Shown here one piece after another: positions 17,096-26,343 of a stretch of DNA of 64,000 bases. The position numbers and the translations under genes were made by a program. The DNA is from Streptomyces sp. NBC_01460. Lineage in GTDB: Bacteria; Actinomycetota; Actinomycetes; Streptomycetales; Streptomycetaceae. The notes beneath the pieces were generated by a model. That model was not told where the DNA came from. It worked only from the letters and a program-made list of their open reading frames with translations, and did no database searches. The stretch is from positions 1,612,001 to 1,676,000 of the forward strand of contig NZ_CP109473.1 in assembly GCF_036227405.1 (NCBI RefSeq), in the 5' to 3' direction. Within the stretch, counting starts at the first letter, position 1. The number at the start of each line of letters is the position of its first letter.

Positions 17096-18124
17096 GTGAG
17101 CAGCGCGCGGCAGCCCGCCCCACCCCGGCCCACCAGCCGTGACGTGGCACGGGCCGCGGACGTCTCGCAGGCCACGGTCTCGCTCGTGCTCGGCGGGAAA
17201 TGGCAGGGCCGCGTGTCCGCCACGACCGCCGAACGGGTCCGCGACAGCGCCCGGGACCTCGACTACCGGCCGAATCTCGCCGCTCGCAGCCTCCGCATGG
17301 GCCGCACCCGCACGGCGCTCCTCGTCGTCCCCGCCCTCACCAACGAGTTCTTCGCACGGGTGTACACGGGCGCGGCGGCCGTCGCCGCGGAGCACGACTT
17401 CGGCGTGGTCCTCTACCCGTCCCCCGACGGCACCGGCCCCGCCAGGGACCCCTTCGCCTCGGCCCGTGCGGCGCTCGACGGGGTGATCGCCTCGTCCATG
17501 GCGGCGGACGCCCTGGGAGCCCTGAGGGGCGCGGAACTGCCACTGGTGATGCTGGACAGCGACCCCGGGGACCGCGGCGCCGCGGCGCGCGTCAATCTCG
17601 ACATCGCGGACGGCATGCGCCAGGTGACGGACCATCTGCTGGGGCTGGGCCACCGCCGGATCGTGCACCTCGCGTCCGCCGTGGACACCTGGACCTTCGC
17701 GGTGCGCGCCAGGGCGCTGCGGGAAGCCGTGGGAGAGGTCCCCGGCACGGTCCTGCGCACCGTGACCGCCCCGCTGGACGTACGGTCGGGGCGCGAGGCG
17801 GCCGAGGCGGTCCTGGCCGCTCCCGGCCCCCTGCCTACGGCGATCGTCTGCGACGACGACATCCTGGCCGCCGGCGCCTGCAAGGCGGTGCGCCGACGGG
17901 GGCTGCGGGTGCCCGACGACATCTCGGTGACCGGCTTCGACGACCTGGCGCTCGCCACGGCCGTGGAACCCGAGCTCACCACGGTGCGCCTCCCGGCCGA
18001 ACAGGTGGGCGAGCGGGGCATGACGGCGCTGCTCGACGTCCTGGAAGGCCGCCCGGCGGCCCACCACGACCTTCCGGTCACCCTGGTGGCACGCGGTTCC
18101 ACCGCTCCCCCGCCCACCACGTGA
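17096..18124 (+). CDS. LacI-family transcriptional regulator
   Basis: A 342-residue regulator. The N-terminal LacI helix-turn-helix is clear (TSRDVARAADVSQATVSLVL), with the hinge helix NLAARSLRMGRT, followed by a periplasmic-binding-protein-like sensor domain (about 70-335). That domain ends in the standard VPDDISVTGFDDLALATAVEPELTTV region (quoted as DDISVTGFDDLA and PELTTVRLP). The GTG at 17096 follows a GGAGG ribosome site; the frame is open upstream for over a kilobase but only in the shadow of the MFS gene. The effector is probably a small sugar or nucleoside, not identifiable here. It is convergent with prcA across a strong terminator. Confidence 0.92.
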   Translation: MSSARQPAPPRPTSRDVARAADVSQATVSLVLGGKWQGRVSATTAERVRDSARDLDYRPNLAARSLRMGRTRTALLVVPALTNEFFARVYTGAAAVAAEHDFGVVLYPSPDGTGPARDPFASARAALDGVIASSMAADALGALRGAELPLVMLDSDPGDRGAAARVNLDIADGMRQVTDHLLGLGHRRIVHLASAVDTWTFAVRARALREAVGEVPGTVLRTVTAPLDVRSGREAAEAVLAAPGPLPTAIVCDDDILAAGACKAVRRRGLRVPDDISVTGFDDLALATAVEPELTTVRLPAEQVGERGMTALLDVLEGRPAAHHDLPVTLVARGSTAPPPTT

Positions 18125-18167
18125 CGGAGCCTCCGGCCGCCGCGCGAGGCGGCCGGAGGCTCCGTCA
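18122..18167. terminator. Bidirectional hairpin terminator between lacI-type gene and prcA
   Basis: A perfect 20-bp stem (18122-18141 with 18148-18167) and 6-base loop. The left arm includes the stop codon of the LacI gene. It lies between converging genes and can serve both. Confidence 0.85.
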
Positions 18168-18183
18168 TGAGCTCTGCCCGGGG

Positions 18184-19023
18184 CTATTCCTTAGTGGTCT
18201 CGCCCGAAGCGCCGGAAGGACCGTCCGAGTCCTTCCCCGGGGTGTCGGTACCGGCGGCCGGGGTGCTGCCGCCCTCGGGCTCCTCGGTGTCGGACGGGGC
18301 GTCCGTCGGGGTGGCCCCCGCGCCGTCCGCGTCCAGCAGCCTGGTCAACTGCCGGCCGACGATCCGCTTGAACTTGCGCTGCTGCGGCCTCGTGCGGTCC
18401 AGGACCGCGACCTCGAGCCGCTCCGCGGGGATCTCCCGCTCGTTCCCGTTGGCCTCACGGGACAGCGCCTGCACGGCCAGCTTCAGTGCCTCCGCGAGCG
18501 ACATCCCGTCACGGTGGCGCTGGTCGAGGAAGGTGCTGATCTGCTCGGCGTTCCCGCCGACCGCGACCGAGCCGTGCTCGTCCACGATGGACCCGTCGTG
18601 CGGCAGCCGGTAGATCTGGTCGCCCTCGGGTCCGGCCCCGACCTCGGCGACCACGAGCTCCACCTCGTACGGCTTCTCGGCCGCGCTGGAGAAGATGGTG
18701 CCGAGCGTCTGCGCGTAGACGTTGGCCAGGCCACGGGCCGTCACGTCGTCACGGTCGTAGGTGTACCCCCGCAGGTCGGCGTAGCGGACCCCGCCGATCC
18801 GGAGGTTCTCGTACTCGTTGTACTTGCCGGCGGCGGCGAAGCCGATCCGGTCGTAGATCTCGCTGAACTTGTGCAGCGCGCGGGACGGGTTCTCGCCGAC
18901 GAACACAATGCCGTCGGCGAACTGCAGCACAACCAGGCTGCGACCACGGGCGATGCCCTTCCGGGCGTATTCCGCCCGGTCGGCCATGGCCTGCTGGGGT
19001 GAGACATAGAACGGCGTCGACAC
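18184..19023 (-). CDS. prcA: 20S proteasome alpha subunit PrcA
   Basis: A 279-residue alpha subunit that forms the outer gated rings of the bacterial 20S proteasome. The N-terminal [20 protein letters not shown] includes the gating segment and the start of helix H0, and [16 protein letters not shown] opens the Ntn fold. There is no catalytic Thr. The C-terminal ~45 residues are an acidic, Pro/Gly/Ser-rich tail ([20 protein letters not shown] and onward), typical of Streptomyces and probably disordered. GTG start. It lies 55 bases downstream of prcB in the same direction and ends at the terminator at 18122. Confidence 0.97.
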   Translation of the reverse strand: MSTPFYVSPQQAMADRAEYARKGIARGRSLVVLQFADGIVFVGENPSRALHKFSEIYDRIGFAAAGKYNEYENLRIGGVRYADLRGYTYDRDDVTARGLANVYAQTLGTIFSSAAEKPYEVELVVAEVGAGPEGDQIYRLPHDGSIVDEHGSVAVGGNAEQISTFLDQRHRDGMSLAEALKLAVQALSREANGNEREIPAERLEVAVLDRTRPQQRKFKRIVGRQLTRLLDADGAGATPTDAPSDTEEPEGGSTPAAGTDTPGKDSDGPSGASGETTKE

Positions 19024-19078
19024 CGGCTATCCGTCCCTTTCTGTCAGTGACGAGTGCATCGGAGAGGCATCGGACCGG

Positions 19079-19924
19079 TCAGAGCAGCGCGGCACGGGGG
19101 CCGTCGGGCTGCTCGAGCCGGCGCTCCAGGATCGCGCGCGCGATCTCCGAGGATTCCGCGTCGTCCAGCCTGCGGAAGCCCTCGTCGGTGATGACGGTGA
19201 CGATCGGGTAGATCCGGCGGGCCACGTCCGGGCCACCGGTCGCCGAGTCGTCGTCGGCGGCGTCGTAGAGCGCCTGCACGACCAGGGTGAGCGTCTGCTC
19301 CTCCGTCAGGTCGTCGCGGAACAGCTTCTTCATCGACCCGCGTGCGAAGACCGAGCCGGAGCCGGTGGCCGCGTAGCCGCGCTCCTCGGAACGGCCACCG
19401 GTGACGTCGTACGAGAAGATCCGGCCCTTCTCGCGGTCGACGTCGTACCCGGCGAACAGCGGGACGACCGCCAGACCCTGCATGGCCATCGCCAAATTGC
19501 TGCGGATCATCGTGGAGAGGCGGTTGGCCTTGCCCTCGAGGGAGAGCGTGGCCCCCTCGACCTTCTCGAAGTGCTCCAGTTCCAGCTGGAACAGCTTGAC
19601 CATCTCCACGGCGAGCCCCGCCGTGCCGGCGATGCCCACCGCCGAGTACTCGTCGGCCGGGAACACCTTCTCGATGTCGCGCTGCGCGATCATGTTCCCC
19701 ATGGTCGCCCGCCGGTCACCGGCGAGCACCACTCCACCGGGGAACGAGGCCGCGACGATGGTCGTGCCGTGCGGCGCCTCGATGGCGCCCTGCAGCGGCG
19801 GCAGGCTGCGGTTGCCGGGAAGGATCTCGGGTGAGTGGTCGGACAGGAAGTCCATGAACGACGACGAACCCGGCGTCAGGAAGGCAGCTGGTAGACGCCC
19901 GGTGCTACGAGTGTTGGCTTCCAC
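19079..19924 (-). CDS. prcB: 20S proteasome beta subunit PrcB
   Basis: A 281-residue catalytic subunit made as a precursor. A 53-residue propeptide ends in IEAPHG, and autocleavage exposes Thr54 ([11 protein letters not shown]) as the nucleophile. [14 protein letters not shown] supplies the active-site Asp and Arg/Lys region. The body is a standard Ntn-hydrolase fold, ending with [14 protein letters not shown]. The GTG at 19924 is preceded by GGAGGG. Its first 49 bases overlap, in a different frame, the 3' end of a decayed endonuclease VII gene. The ARC ATPase encoded upstream unfolds pupylated proteins into this chamber. Confidence 0.97.
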   Translation of the reverse strand: MEANTRSTGRLPAAFLTPGSSSFMDFLSDHSPEILPGNRSLPPLQGAIEAPHGTTIVAASFPGGVVLAGDRRATMGNMIAQRDIEKVFPADEYSAVGIAGTAGLAVEMVKLFQLELEHFEKVEGATLSLEGKANRLSTMIRSNLAMAMQGLAVVPLFAGYDVDREKGRIFSYDVTGGRSEERGYAATGSGSVFARGSMKKLFRDDLTEEQTLTLVVQALYDAADDDSATGGPDVARRIYPIVTVITDEGFRRLDDAESSEIARAILERRLEQPDGPRAALL

Positions 19925-20064
19925 GCGTTTCCCTCCAGGTATGCGATGGCCCTGCGCAAGGAGTCAGGATCATCCCCCAACTTGCCGATGGCCGAATTGC
20001 AGTTGAAGCAGTACGCCACGGACCCTACCCGCCCTGTGACGGTGATCAACATGATCCCGGGACC
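19876..20064 (-). pseudogene. Remnant of an HNH endonuclease VII-like gene overlapping prcB
   Basis: Two fragments in different frames read as one damaged gene. One frame gives HVDHRHRAGRVRGVL (20053 down to about 20009), matching the HVDHDHVTGRVRGVL core of endonuclease VII-like HNH proteins as I remember them. Then, after an apparent 2-base loss, another frame gives CFNCNSAIGKLGDD, followed by [20 protein letters not shown] and VYQLPS to the stop at 19876. Nothing upstream of HVDH matches the family: the N-terminal zinc-binding half is gone and a terminator hairpin (20073-20113) lies there. In related genomes I recall a full-length gene of this kind between pup and prcB. The 3' end may be preserved only because it overlaps the first 49 bases of prcB. 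Confidence 0.65.
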
Positions 20065-20072
20065 AGAAGCGT

Positions 20073-20113
20073 TTCCGTGGGATGCCCCGGTGTGGCCGGG
20101 GCATCCCACGGAA
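20073..20113. terminator. Hairpin terminator after pup
   Basis: A perfect 18-bp stem (20073-20090 with 20096-20113) and 5-base loop, 58 bases after the pup stop. It separates pup transcription from prcBA, so prcB needs a promoter of its own or relies on read-through. Confidence 0.8.
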
Positions 20114-20171
20114 GGCGCCGGCCGACTGAGCCGACTCGTCGGCGAGCGGTCCGGACCGGATCTCCGGGCTG

Positions 20172-20390
20172 TTACTCGCCGCCCTTTTGAACAAATGATC
20201 GAACGAAGTCCTCGGCATTGGACTCGAGTACGTCGTCGATCTCGTCGAGGACGTCGTCCACGTCGTCGCTGAGCTTCTCCTGCCGCTCCGCGAGGTCCTC
20301 GGACGCCTGCGCCTCCTGCGCCTGCTCCTCGGTCTCCTCGGTGGAACGCGTCGCCTTCTGCTGTCCGCCGCCGGTGTCCTTGGTCGCCAT
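20172..20390 (-). CDS. pup: Prokaryotic ubiquitin-like protein Pup
   Basis: A 72-residue, highly acidic, intrinsically disordered tag. The N-terminus (MATKDTGGGQQKATRS) threads into the ATPase. The middle (about 30-58) is the ARC-binding amphipathic helix, and the end is SFVQKGGE. The C-terminal residue is Glu, not Gln, so the protein should be ready for ligation by PafA without deamidation. I chose ATG 20390, with GGGGTGAG upstream, over the GTG nine bases earlier. It is flanked by dop (upstream) and the terminator at 20073 (downstream). Confidence 0.97.
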   Translation of the reverse strand: MATKDTGGGQQKATRSTEETEEQAQEAQASEDLAERQEKLSDDVDDVLDEIDDVLESNAEDFVRSFVQKGGE

Positions 20391-20510
20391 ATAGCTCACC
20401 CCGCTCGGTTCGAAGCACTTGATCAGACCCTACCTACGGGGTCCGACATTGGCCCGGTACTTTCCTCAACGTCCGGAGGTCATCTGATTGATTCCCAGCC
20501 GGAGCGCCTT

Positions 20511-22022
20511 TCAGCCCCCCGTGAGCGTCCGGACCAGCTCTTCCGCTGTGCGGCAGCGGTCCAGGAGCCCCTCGACGTGAGCACGTGTACCGCGCAACGG
20601 TTCCATCGTGGGCACCCGCTGCAGCGAGTCACGGTCGGGCAGGTCGAAGATGACCGAGTCCCAGGAGGCCGCGGCCACGTCGTCCGCGTACTGCTCCAGG
20701 CAGCGGCCCCGGAAATAGGCCCTGGTGTCCTCGGGCGGCTTCGTACGGGCCCGCTCGACGTCGCTCTCGTCGAGCAGCCGCTTGATCTTCCCGCGGGCCG
20801 CCAGACGGTTGTACAGGCCCTTGTCGGCCCGCACGTCGGCGTACTGGAGGTCCACGAGGTGCAGGCGCGGGGCGTCCCAGTCCAGGCCGTCACGGCGCCT
20901 GTAGCCCTCCATGAGCTCCCGCTTGGCGATCCAGTCCAGCTCGCCCGACAGGCTCATCGGATCGTTCTCCAGGCGGTTCAGGGTGTCCTCCCAGCGCGCC
21001 AGGACGTCCTTGGTCTGCTCGTCGGCGTCCGCCCCGTACCGCTCCTCGACGTATTTGCGGCCCAGCTCGAAGTACTCCATCTGGAGCTGCACCGCGGTGA
21101 GTGTCCGGCCGCTACGGAGCGTGACCAGCTGCTTGAGCGTCGGGTCGTGGGAGACCTGGTGCAGGGTACGGACGGGCTGGTCGACGGCCAGGTCGACCTT
21201 GATGAAGCCGTCCTCGATCATGGCCAGGACCAGCGAGGTGGTGCCGAGCTTCAGGTAGGTCGAGATCTCGGAGAGGTTCGCGTCGCCGATGATCACGTGC
21301 AGCCTGCGGTACTTCTCGGCGTCGGAGTGCGGTTCGTCGCGGGTGTTGATGATGGGGCGCTTGAGCGTGGTCTCGAGGCCGACCTCGACCTCGAAGTAGT
21401 CGGCGCGCTGGCTGATCTGGAAGCCGTGCTCATGGCCGTCCTGGCCGATGCCGACGCGGCCGGCGCCGGTCACGACCTGGCGGGAGACGAAGAACGGCGT
21501 CAGGTGGCGCACGATGTCCGAGAAGGGGGTCTCCCGCTTCATCAGGTAGTTCTCGTGCGTGCCGTAGGACGCGCCCTTGTTGTCGGTGTTGTTCTTGTAG
21601 AGGTGGATCGGCTGGGCGCCCGGGATCGCGGCGGCCCGTTCCGCCGCTTCCGCCATCACCCGCTCGCCGGCCTTGTCCCAGAGCACCGCGTCCAGCGGGT
21701 TGGTGATCTCCGGTGAGCTGTATTCGGGGTGCGCGTGGTCGACGTACAGCCGCGCACCGTTCGTGAGGATGACATTGGCCAGGCCGATGTCCTCGTCGGT
21801 GAGCTGGCTGGAGTCCGCGGTCTCACGGGCGAGGTCGAAGCCTCGCGCGTCGCGCAGCGGATTCTCCTCCTCGAAATCCCAGCGGGCGCGGCGCGCCCGG
21901 TGCATCGCCGCCGCGTAGGCGTTGACGATCTGGGACGAGGTGAGCATGGCATTGGCGTTGGGTTGACCGGGAACGGAGATCCCGTACTCCGTCTCGATGC
22001 CCATTACTCGCCGTACGGTCAT
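20511..22022 (-). CDS. dop: Depupylase/deamidase Dop
   Basis: A 503-residue PafA paralogue that removes Pup from substrates and, where Pup ends in Gln, deamidates it. [14 protein letters not shown] is the metal-binding start. The family's Dop-loop insertion lies around residues 40-80 ([20 protein letters not shown]), and Asp95 in [15 protein letters not shown] is the catalytic Asp. [18 protein letters not shown] and the C-terminal [20 protein letters not shown] region complete the fold. ATG 22022 has AGGAGGG upstream; the frame extends further but without family sequence. Since Pup here already ends in Glu, removal of Pup is probably its main job. Confidence 0.97.
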   Translation of the reverse strand: MTVRRVMGIETEYGISVPGQPNANAMLTSSQIVNAYAAAMHRARRARWDFEEENPLRDARGFDLARETADSSQLTDEDIGLANVILTNGARLYVDHAHPEYSSPEITNPLDAVLWDKAGERVMAEAAERAAAIPGAQPIHLYKNNTDNKGASYGTHENYLMKRETPFSDIVRHLTPFFVSRQVVTGAGRVGIGQDGHEHGFQISQRADYFEVEVGLETTLKRPIINTRDEPHSDAEKYRRLHVIIGDANLSEISTYLKLGTTSLVLAMIEDGFIKVDLAVDQPVRTLHQVSHDPTLKQLVTLRSGRTLTAVQLQMEYFELGRKYVEERYGADADEQTKDVLARWEDTLNRLENDPMSLSGELDWIAKRELMEGYRRRDGLDWDAPRLHLVDLQYADVRADKGLYNRLAARGKIKRLLDESDVERARTKPPEDTRAYFRGRCLEQYADDVAAASWDSVIFDLPDRDSLQRVPTMEPLRGTRAHVEGLLDRCRTAEELVRTLTGG

Positions 22023-22208
22023 GCGGCCCTCCTTGCCCGGCGTCGCTCCCGTCCGGGAGCGACGCTCAAGTACCGCTGCTGGTCCGCGGTGCCCGTCCCC
22101 TGCACTGCGCGACTCGGCGGTACGGCAGAGCCTAGAGCGCCTCCGCGCCGGTGGGGAGATCAATTACGTCATTGTTCGGGTGTGTGGCCGGACCTGCCGG
22201 GAAAACGG

Positions 22209-22244
22209 CCGGCTGCGGATACCCTGCCGGGCATCCGCAGCCGG
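22209..22244. terminator. Hairpin terminator after arc
   Basis: A 12-bp perfect stem (22209-22220 with 22233-22244) and 12-base loop, 9 bases after the arc stop codon and before dop. Confidence 0.65.
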
Positions 22245-22252
22245 TCTGCGAT

Positions 22253-24019
22253 TTACAGGTACTGTCCGGTATTCGCCACCGTGTCGATGGAGCGACCGGT
22301 GTCCGCGCCCTGCTTTCCGGTGACGAGCGTGCGGATGAAGACGATCCGCTCACCCTTCTTTCCGGAAATCCTGGCCCAGTCGTCCGGGTTCGTGGTGTTG
22401 GGCAGGTCCTCGTTCTCCTTGAACTCGTCCACGCACGCCTGGAGGAGATGGGAGACGCGCAGGCCCTTCTGGCCCTGCTCGAGGAATGCCTTGATGGCCA
22501 TTTTCTTTGCCCGGTCCACGATGTTCTGAATCATCGCTCCGGAGTTGAAGTCCTTGAAGTACAGGACTTCCTTGTCACCGTTGGCGTAGGTGACCTCGAG
22601 GAAGCGGTTCTCCTCCGATTCGGTGTACATCCGCTCCACGACGGACTGGATCATCGCGTGGGCGGCGGCCTCCCTCGATCCGGTGTGCTCGGCCAGGTCG
22701 TCCGAGTGCAGCGGCAGCGAGGGCGTGAGGTACTTCGCGAAGATGTCCTTCGCCGCCTCCGCGTCCGGACGCTCGATCTTGATCTTCACATCGAGACGGC
22801 CGGGCCGCAGGATCGCGGGGTCGATCATGTCCTCACGGTTGGAGGCACCGATGACGATGACGTTCTCCAGGCCCTCCACACCGTCGATCTCGGCGAGCAG
22901 CTGGGGGACGATGGTGTTCTCCACGTCCGAGCTGACACCGGAACCACGGGTGCGGAAGAGGGATTCCATCTCGTCGAAGAAGACGATGACGGGGGTGCCC
23001 TCGCTCGCCTTCTCCCGGGCACGCTGGAAGACCAGACGGATGTGCCGCTCGGTCTCACCGACGTACTTGTTGAGGAGCTCGGGGCCCTTGATATTGAGGA
23101 AGTAGCTCTTCCCCGCGGGCTGTCCGGTGACCTCGGCGACCTTCTTGGCCAGCGAGTTGGCGACGGCCTTGGCAATCAGGGTCTTGCCGCAGCCCGGAGG
23201 GCCGTAGAGCAGGATGCCCTTCGGCGGACGCAGTTCGTGCTCCTTGAAGAGGTCCGGATGGAGGTACGGGAGCTCGACCGCGTCGCGGATCAGTTCGATC
23301 TGGTCGCCCAGACCGCCGATCTTGTTGTAGTCGATGTCCGGGACCTCTTCGAGAACGAGTTCCTCGACCTCGCTCTTGGGGACCACTTCGTAGACGTAGC
23401 CGGACCTGGGTTCGAGCAGGAGGGCGTCGCCGGGACGGATGGTGATGTCCAGGAGCGGCTCGGCGAGCCTCACCACCCGTTCCTCGTCGGTGTGCCCGAC
23501 GACCAGGGCGCGCTCGCCGTCCTCGAGGATCTCCTTGAGGGTGACGATGTCCCCGGCCCGCTCGAATTCCATGGCCTCGACCACGTTGAGCGCCTCGTTG
23601 AGCATGACTTCCTGGCCTCGCCGGAGGCCTTCGAGCTCGACGCTGGGGCTGACGTTCACCCGGAGCTTGCGGCCCCCGGTGAAGATGTCGCAGGTGTCGT
23701 CCTCGTTGGCCTGCAGGAAGACACCGAAGCCGGCCGGCGGCTGTGCGAGCCGGTCGACCTCCTCCTTGAGGGCCACGATCTGGTCGCGGGCCTCCCGGAG
23801 CGTGTTGGCGAGCCGCTCGTTCTGCGCGGACACGCCTGCCAGGTTGGTCTGCAACTCGACGATCCGCTCTTCGAGAATCCTCGTATGACGCGGAGAGTCG
23901 GCGAGCTTACGTCGCAGGACGGCGATTTCCTGCTCGAGATAGGCAACCTGGCCGGCTGGGTCTTCTGACCCCCGCCCGGGCCGGATGCCGCGGTTGATGT
24001 CGTCGTCGTGGGCTGCCAC
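22253..24019 (-). CDS. arc: Proteasome-associated AAA ATPase ARC (Mpa)
   Basis: A 588-residue hexameric unfoldase that binds pupylated proteins and feeds them to PrcAB. An N-terminal coiled coil (about 18-75) captures Pup. Two OB-type domains follow (about 80-230). The AAA module has Walker A GPPGCGKT, Walker [11 protein letters not shown] and the second-region arginine-rich [16 protein letters not shown]. The protein ends in GQYL, the C-terminal motif that opens the proteasome gate. GTG 24019 was chosen because a strong GGAGGTGAG ribosome site lies just upstream. It is divergent from the ferredoxin gene across a 241-base spacer that must hold promoters for both. Confidence 0.96.
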   Translation of the reverse strand: MAAHDDDINRGIRPGRGSEDPAGQVAYLEQEIAVLRRKLADSPRHTRILEERIVELQTNLAGVSAQNERLANTLREARDQIVALKEEVDRLAQPPAGFGVFLQANEDDTCDIFTGGRKLRVNVSPSVELEGLRRGQEVMLNEALNVVEAMEFERAGDIVTLKEILEDGERALVVGHTDEERVVRLAEPLLDITIRPGDALLLEPRSGYVYEVVPKSEVEELVLEEVPDIDYNKIGGLGDQIELIRDAVELPYLHPDLFKEHELRPPKGILLYGPPGCGKTLIAKAVANSLAKKVAEVTGQPAGKSYFLNIKGPELLNKYVGETERHIRLVFQRAREKASEGTPVIVFFDEMESLFRTRGSGVSSDVENTIVPQLLAEIDGVEGLENVIVIGASNREDMIDPAILRPGRLDVKIKIERPDAEAAKDIFAKYLTPSLPLHSDDLAEHTGSREAAAHAMIQSVVERMYTESEENRFLEVTYANGDKEVLYFKDFNSGAMIQNIVDRAKKMAIKAFLEQGQKGLRVSHLLQACVDEFKENEDLPNTTNPDDWARISGKKGERIVFIRTLVTGKQGADTGRSIDTVANTGQYL

Positions 24020-24260
24020 GGTCCTCACCTCCTCCAAGGGGAGCTGGACGCTTCCTGACCCTACCTGGGTGGGTGATGATTGAAACCCCTAGATCACAAA
24101 GACCCGGGAGTGTGTCCGATCTTCACCCTTGCGCTCTCCCTCACGCCAAGGGAATACCCACCCTTCGGCACCGGAAAGCAGCCGGTTGTATCGTCGAAGC
24201 GTTCAACACCCGTCAGGGCTGGCTTCAATTGGTGCAGATACGCAGGGAACGGCAGGACAC

Positions 24261-24572
24261 ATGACCGTGCAGCAGGACGCTCCGGGCGACAGCGACACGC
24301 AGGATCTCGAGGTCTGGATCGACCAGGATCTCTGTACGGGCGACGGCATCTGCGTGCAGTACGCACCTGAGGTGTTCGAGCTGGACATCGACGGTCTCGC
24401 CTATGTGAAGAGCTCCGAGGACGAGCTCCTCCAGGACAAGGGCGCCACCACCCCGGTGCCGTTGCCCCTCCTCCAGGACGTGGTGGATTCGGCCAAGGAA
24501 TGCCCGGGCGACTGCATCCATGTACGTCGCGTTTCGGACAACGTGGAAGTCTTCGGGCCGGACGCGGCGTGA
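24261..24572 (+). CDS. Ferredoxin (single Fe-S cluster)
   Basis: A 103-residue small electron carrier. The cluster ligands are in DQDLCTGDGICVQYAPEVFE (Cys-x5-Cys) and, about 55 residues later, KECPGDCIHV. The spacing is that of the actinomycete Fer4_15-type ferredoxins, which carry one 3Fe-4S or 4Fe-4S cluster and often serve cytochromes P450. It has a longer insertion before the last cysteines than P450-type ferredoxins. The ATG at 24261 follows a modest GGCAGGA site. No P450 is nearby. It has been retained next to arc in this locus, but a link to the proteasome is not shown. Confidence 0.88.
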   Translation: MTVQQDAPGDSDTQDLEVWIDQDLCTGDGICVQYAPEVFELDIDGLAYVKSSEDELLQDKGATTPVPLPLLQDVVDSAKECPGDCIHVRRVSDNVEVFGPDAA

Positions 24573-24597
24573 CGGCCGCGGGTGGGGCCGAAGGTGC

Positions 24598-25194
24598 TCA
24601 GACGCCCTGTGCCGTGCTCCCGGCGGGACCGACGGTCTTGATGAAGGCGTCGCCCTTCCACTGCCAGGCGGCGTTCTCCAGCTCGTCGGGGCAGCAGCGT
24701 GGCACGTCGGCCGAGGAGTAGCCGAGCAGCGTGGCCGAGATCTTTCCGTCCCGGACGGTGAAGTCGGTGACGTTGAGCTGCTGAGCGGGGTCCACCAGGG
24801 TCGCCACGACCCTGGGTGCGGCCCCGCTCTGCTGCGTCACGACGTAGATGCCGCTGGGCGGGGTGCCGGACCCCGCGGCGCAGCGGACGACGGCCACGGT
24901 CTCGGGCCCGCCGTCCCCGTCGAGGTCGCCGTGGGCGCTGTCGGCCACGGTCCGCCCCGCGGCGCCGCAGTCGAGCGGGAAGGTGACTCCGGCCGGATCG
25001 GGGGCCGCCGCCGCGGGCACCCCGCTGTGGGGTGCGGTCACGTGGTGTTCGGACGCCGAGGCCGTGGCGGTGGCCGCTTCGGGCTGGAGCAGCCCCGCGG
25101 CGGCGACGACCGCGGCCATCGCCGTCGCCGTGGCGAGCCAGTGCACCGGCTTGGCGTCGGTGTGCGCGAGGTCCGGGAGCGCGGAGGTCTGCAC
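24598..25194 (-). CDS. Predicted membrane-anchored extracellular protein of unknown function
   Basis: A 198-residue protein not assigned to a known family. It has a short N-terminus, one hydrophobic helix (about 19-37, WLATATAMAAVVAAAGLL), an Ala/Thr/Ser-rich linker and a C-terminal globular part. That part includes HGDLDGDGGPETVAVVRC, an Asp-rich DxDxDG loop as in calcium-binding or FG-GAP-like repeats. Several cysteines (LDCG, VRC, PRCC) might form disulfides outside the cell. GTG 25194 follows AGGAGAC at ideal spacing. It is convergent with the ferredoxin gene and downstream of trmI on the same strand, beyond a terminator hairpin. Confidence 0.75.
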   Translation of the reverse strand: MQTSALPDLAHTDAKPVHWLATATAMAAVVAAAGLLQPEAATATASASEHHVTAPHSGVPAAAAPDPAGVTFPLDCGAAGRTVADSAHGDLDGDGGPETVAVVRCAAGSGTPPSGIYVVTQQSGAAPRVVATLVDPAQQLNVTDFTVRDGKISATLLGYSSADVPRCCPDELENAAWQWKGDAFIKTVGPAGSTAQGV

Positions 25195-25325
25195 GCGGTA
25201 TGTCTCCTGTGGTTCCTGGAGCCTGGATAGGCGGTGCCGAGCGGACGTCGGCGGGCGGGGGGTGGCCAGCATCGTGCCACACCTCACACCCGAGGGGAAC
25301 GCCGGGGTGCGTGCGGGCAGCGGAA

Positions 25326-25377
25326 AGGCGCCGCCGCCGGGCTCCCGGGTCGGTCCGGGAACTCGGCGACGGCGCCT
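25326..25377. terminator. Hairpin terminator after trmI
   Basis: A 14-bp inverted repeat with one mismatch (25326-25339 and 25364-25377), 15 bases past the trmI stop on the minus strand. Confidence 0.6.
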
Positions 25378-25392
25378 GCTCGTTGCGCGACG

Positions 25393-26301
25393 TCAGTCGC
25401 GGGGGGCGGATCCGCTCCGGCTGCCGGGACCGTCGTAGTCGTCGCCGTAGGCGCCCTTGGAGGGGCGGCGGCGGCGCGGCGGCGGCGTGACGCCGTCCGC
25501 GAGACGGCGGGCGGTGACGAGGAAGCCGGTGTGGCCGATCATCCGGTGGTCGGGCCGGACGGCCAGACCCTCGACGTGCCAGTTGCGGATCATCGACTCC
25601 CAGGGCTGCGGCTCGGCGAAGCAGCCGATCTCGCGGATGGACTCGACGGTCCGCGAGAGCTGGGTCGTGGTCGCGACGTACGCACAGAGGATGCCGCCGG
25701 GCACCAGGGCCTTGGACACGGCCTCGAGGCACTCCCACGGGGCGAGCATGTCGAGGACGACGCGGTCGACGTCGGTGTCCGAGAGGTTGTCCTGGAGGTC
25801 GCCGACGGTGAGCTGCCAGGCGGGGTGCGGGGAGCCGAAGTAGCGCTCGACGTTCTGCTGGGCGATCTCGGCGAAGTCCTCGCGGCGCTCGTAGGAGTGC
25901 AGCATGCCCTGCTCGCCGATGGCGCGCAGCAGGAAGGTGCTGAGCGCACCCGAGCCGACGCCGGCTTCGACGACGCGCGCGCCGGGGAAGATGTCACCGA
26001 AGGCGAGGATCTGGCCCGCGTCCTTCGGGTAGACCACGGCGGCACCGCGGGGCATGGACAGGACGTAGTCGGGGAGCAGGGGGCGCAGCGCGAGGTAGGC
26101 GACGTTTCCCGTGGTACGGACAACACTGCCCTCGGGAGCACCGATCAGCTCGTCGTGCGGGAAAGAACCCTTGTGGGTGTGGAAGTTCTTTCCGGCTTCG
26201 AGCGTGAAGGTGTAGTGGCGTCCCTTGGGGTCGGTGAGCTGGACCTGGTCCCCGACTGTGAATGGGCCGCGACGGCGGGCGGCACCGGTCGGTTCGGACA
26301 T
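25393..26301 (-). CDS. trmI: tRNA (adenine(58)-N1)-methyltransferase TrmI
   Basis: A 302-residue SAM-dependent enzyme that makes m1A58 in the T-loop of tRNAs. The N-terminal small beta domain carries GDQVQLTDPKGRHYTF and KGSFPHDELIG. The Rossmann methyltransferase domain starts at VVEAGVGSGALSTFLL (SAM motif I), with YERREDFAEIAQQNVE as motif II and VVLDMLAPWECLE as the motif IV region. The C-terminal basic tail (PPPRRRRPSKGAYGDDYDGP) is Streptomyces-like and disordered. In mycobacteria the orthologue lies near the proteasome and recB-like genes, as here. It lies 42 bases downstream of the site-2 protease gene on the same strand. Confidence 0.95.
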   Translation of the reverse strand: MSEPTGAARRRGPFTVGDQVQLTDPKGRHYTFTLEAGKNFHTHKGSFPHDELIGAPEGSVVRTTGNVAYLALRPLLPDYVLSMPRGAAVVYPKDAGQILAFGDIFPGARVVEAGVGSGALSTFLLRAIGEQGMLHSYERREDFAEIAQQNVERYFGSPHPAWQLTVGDLQDNLSDTDVDRVVLDMLAPWECLEAVSKALVPGGILCAYVATTTQLSRTVESIREIGCFAEPQPWESMIRNWHVEGLAVRPDHRMIGHTGFLVTARRLADGVTPPPRRRRPSKGAYGDDYDGPGSRSGSAPRD

Positions 26302-26343
26302 GTGACCAGCCTACCGGTATTTCGGGGGCCGCTTTCCGGGGTG

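Noticed and set aside
24073..24370. Small open frames in the arc-ferredoxin spacer
   Set aside because: They lack ribosome sites and codon bias, and overlap the ferredoxin gene in other frames; the spacer is better read as promoter DNA.
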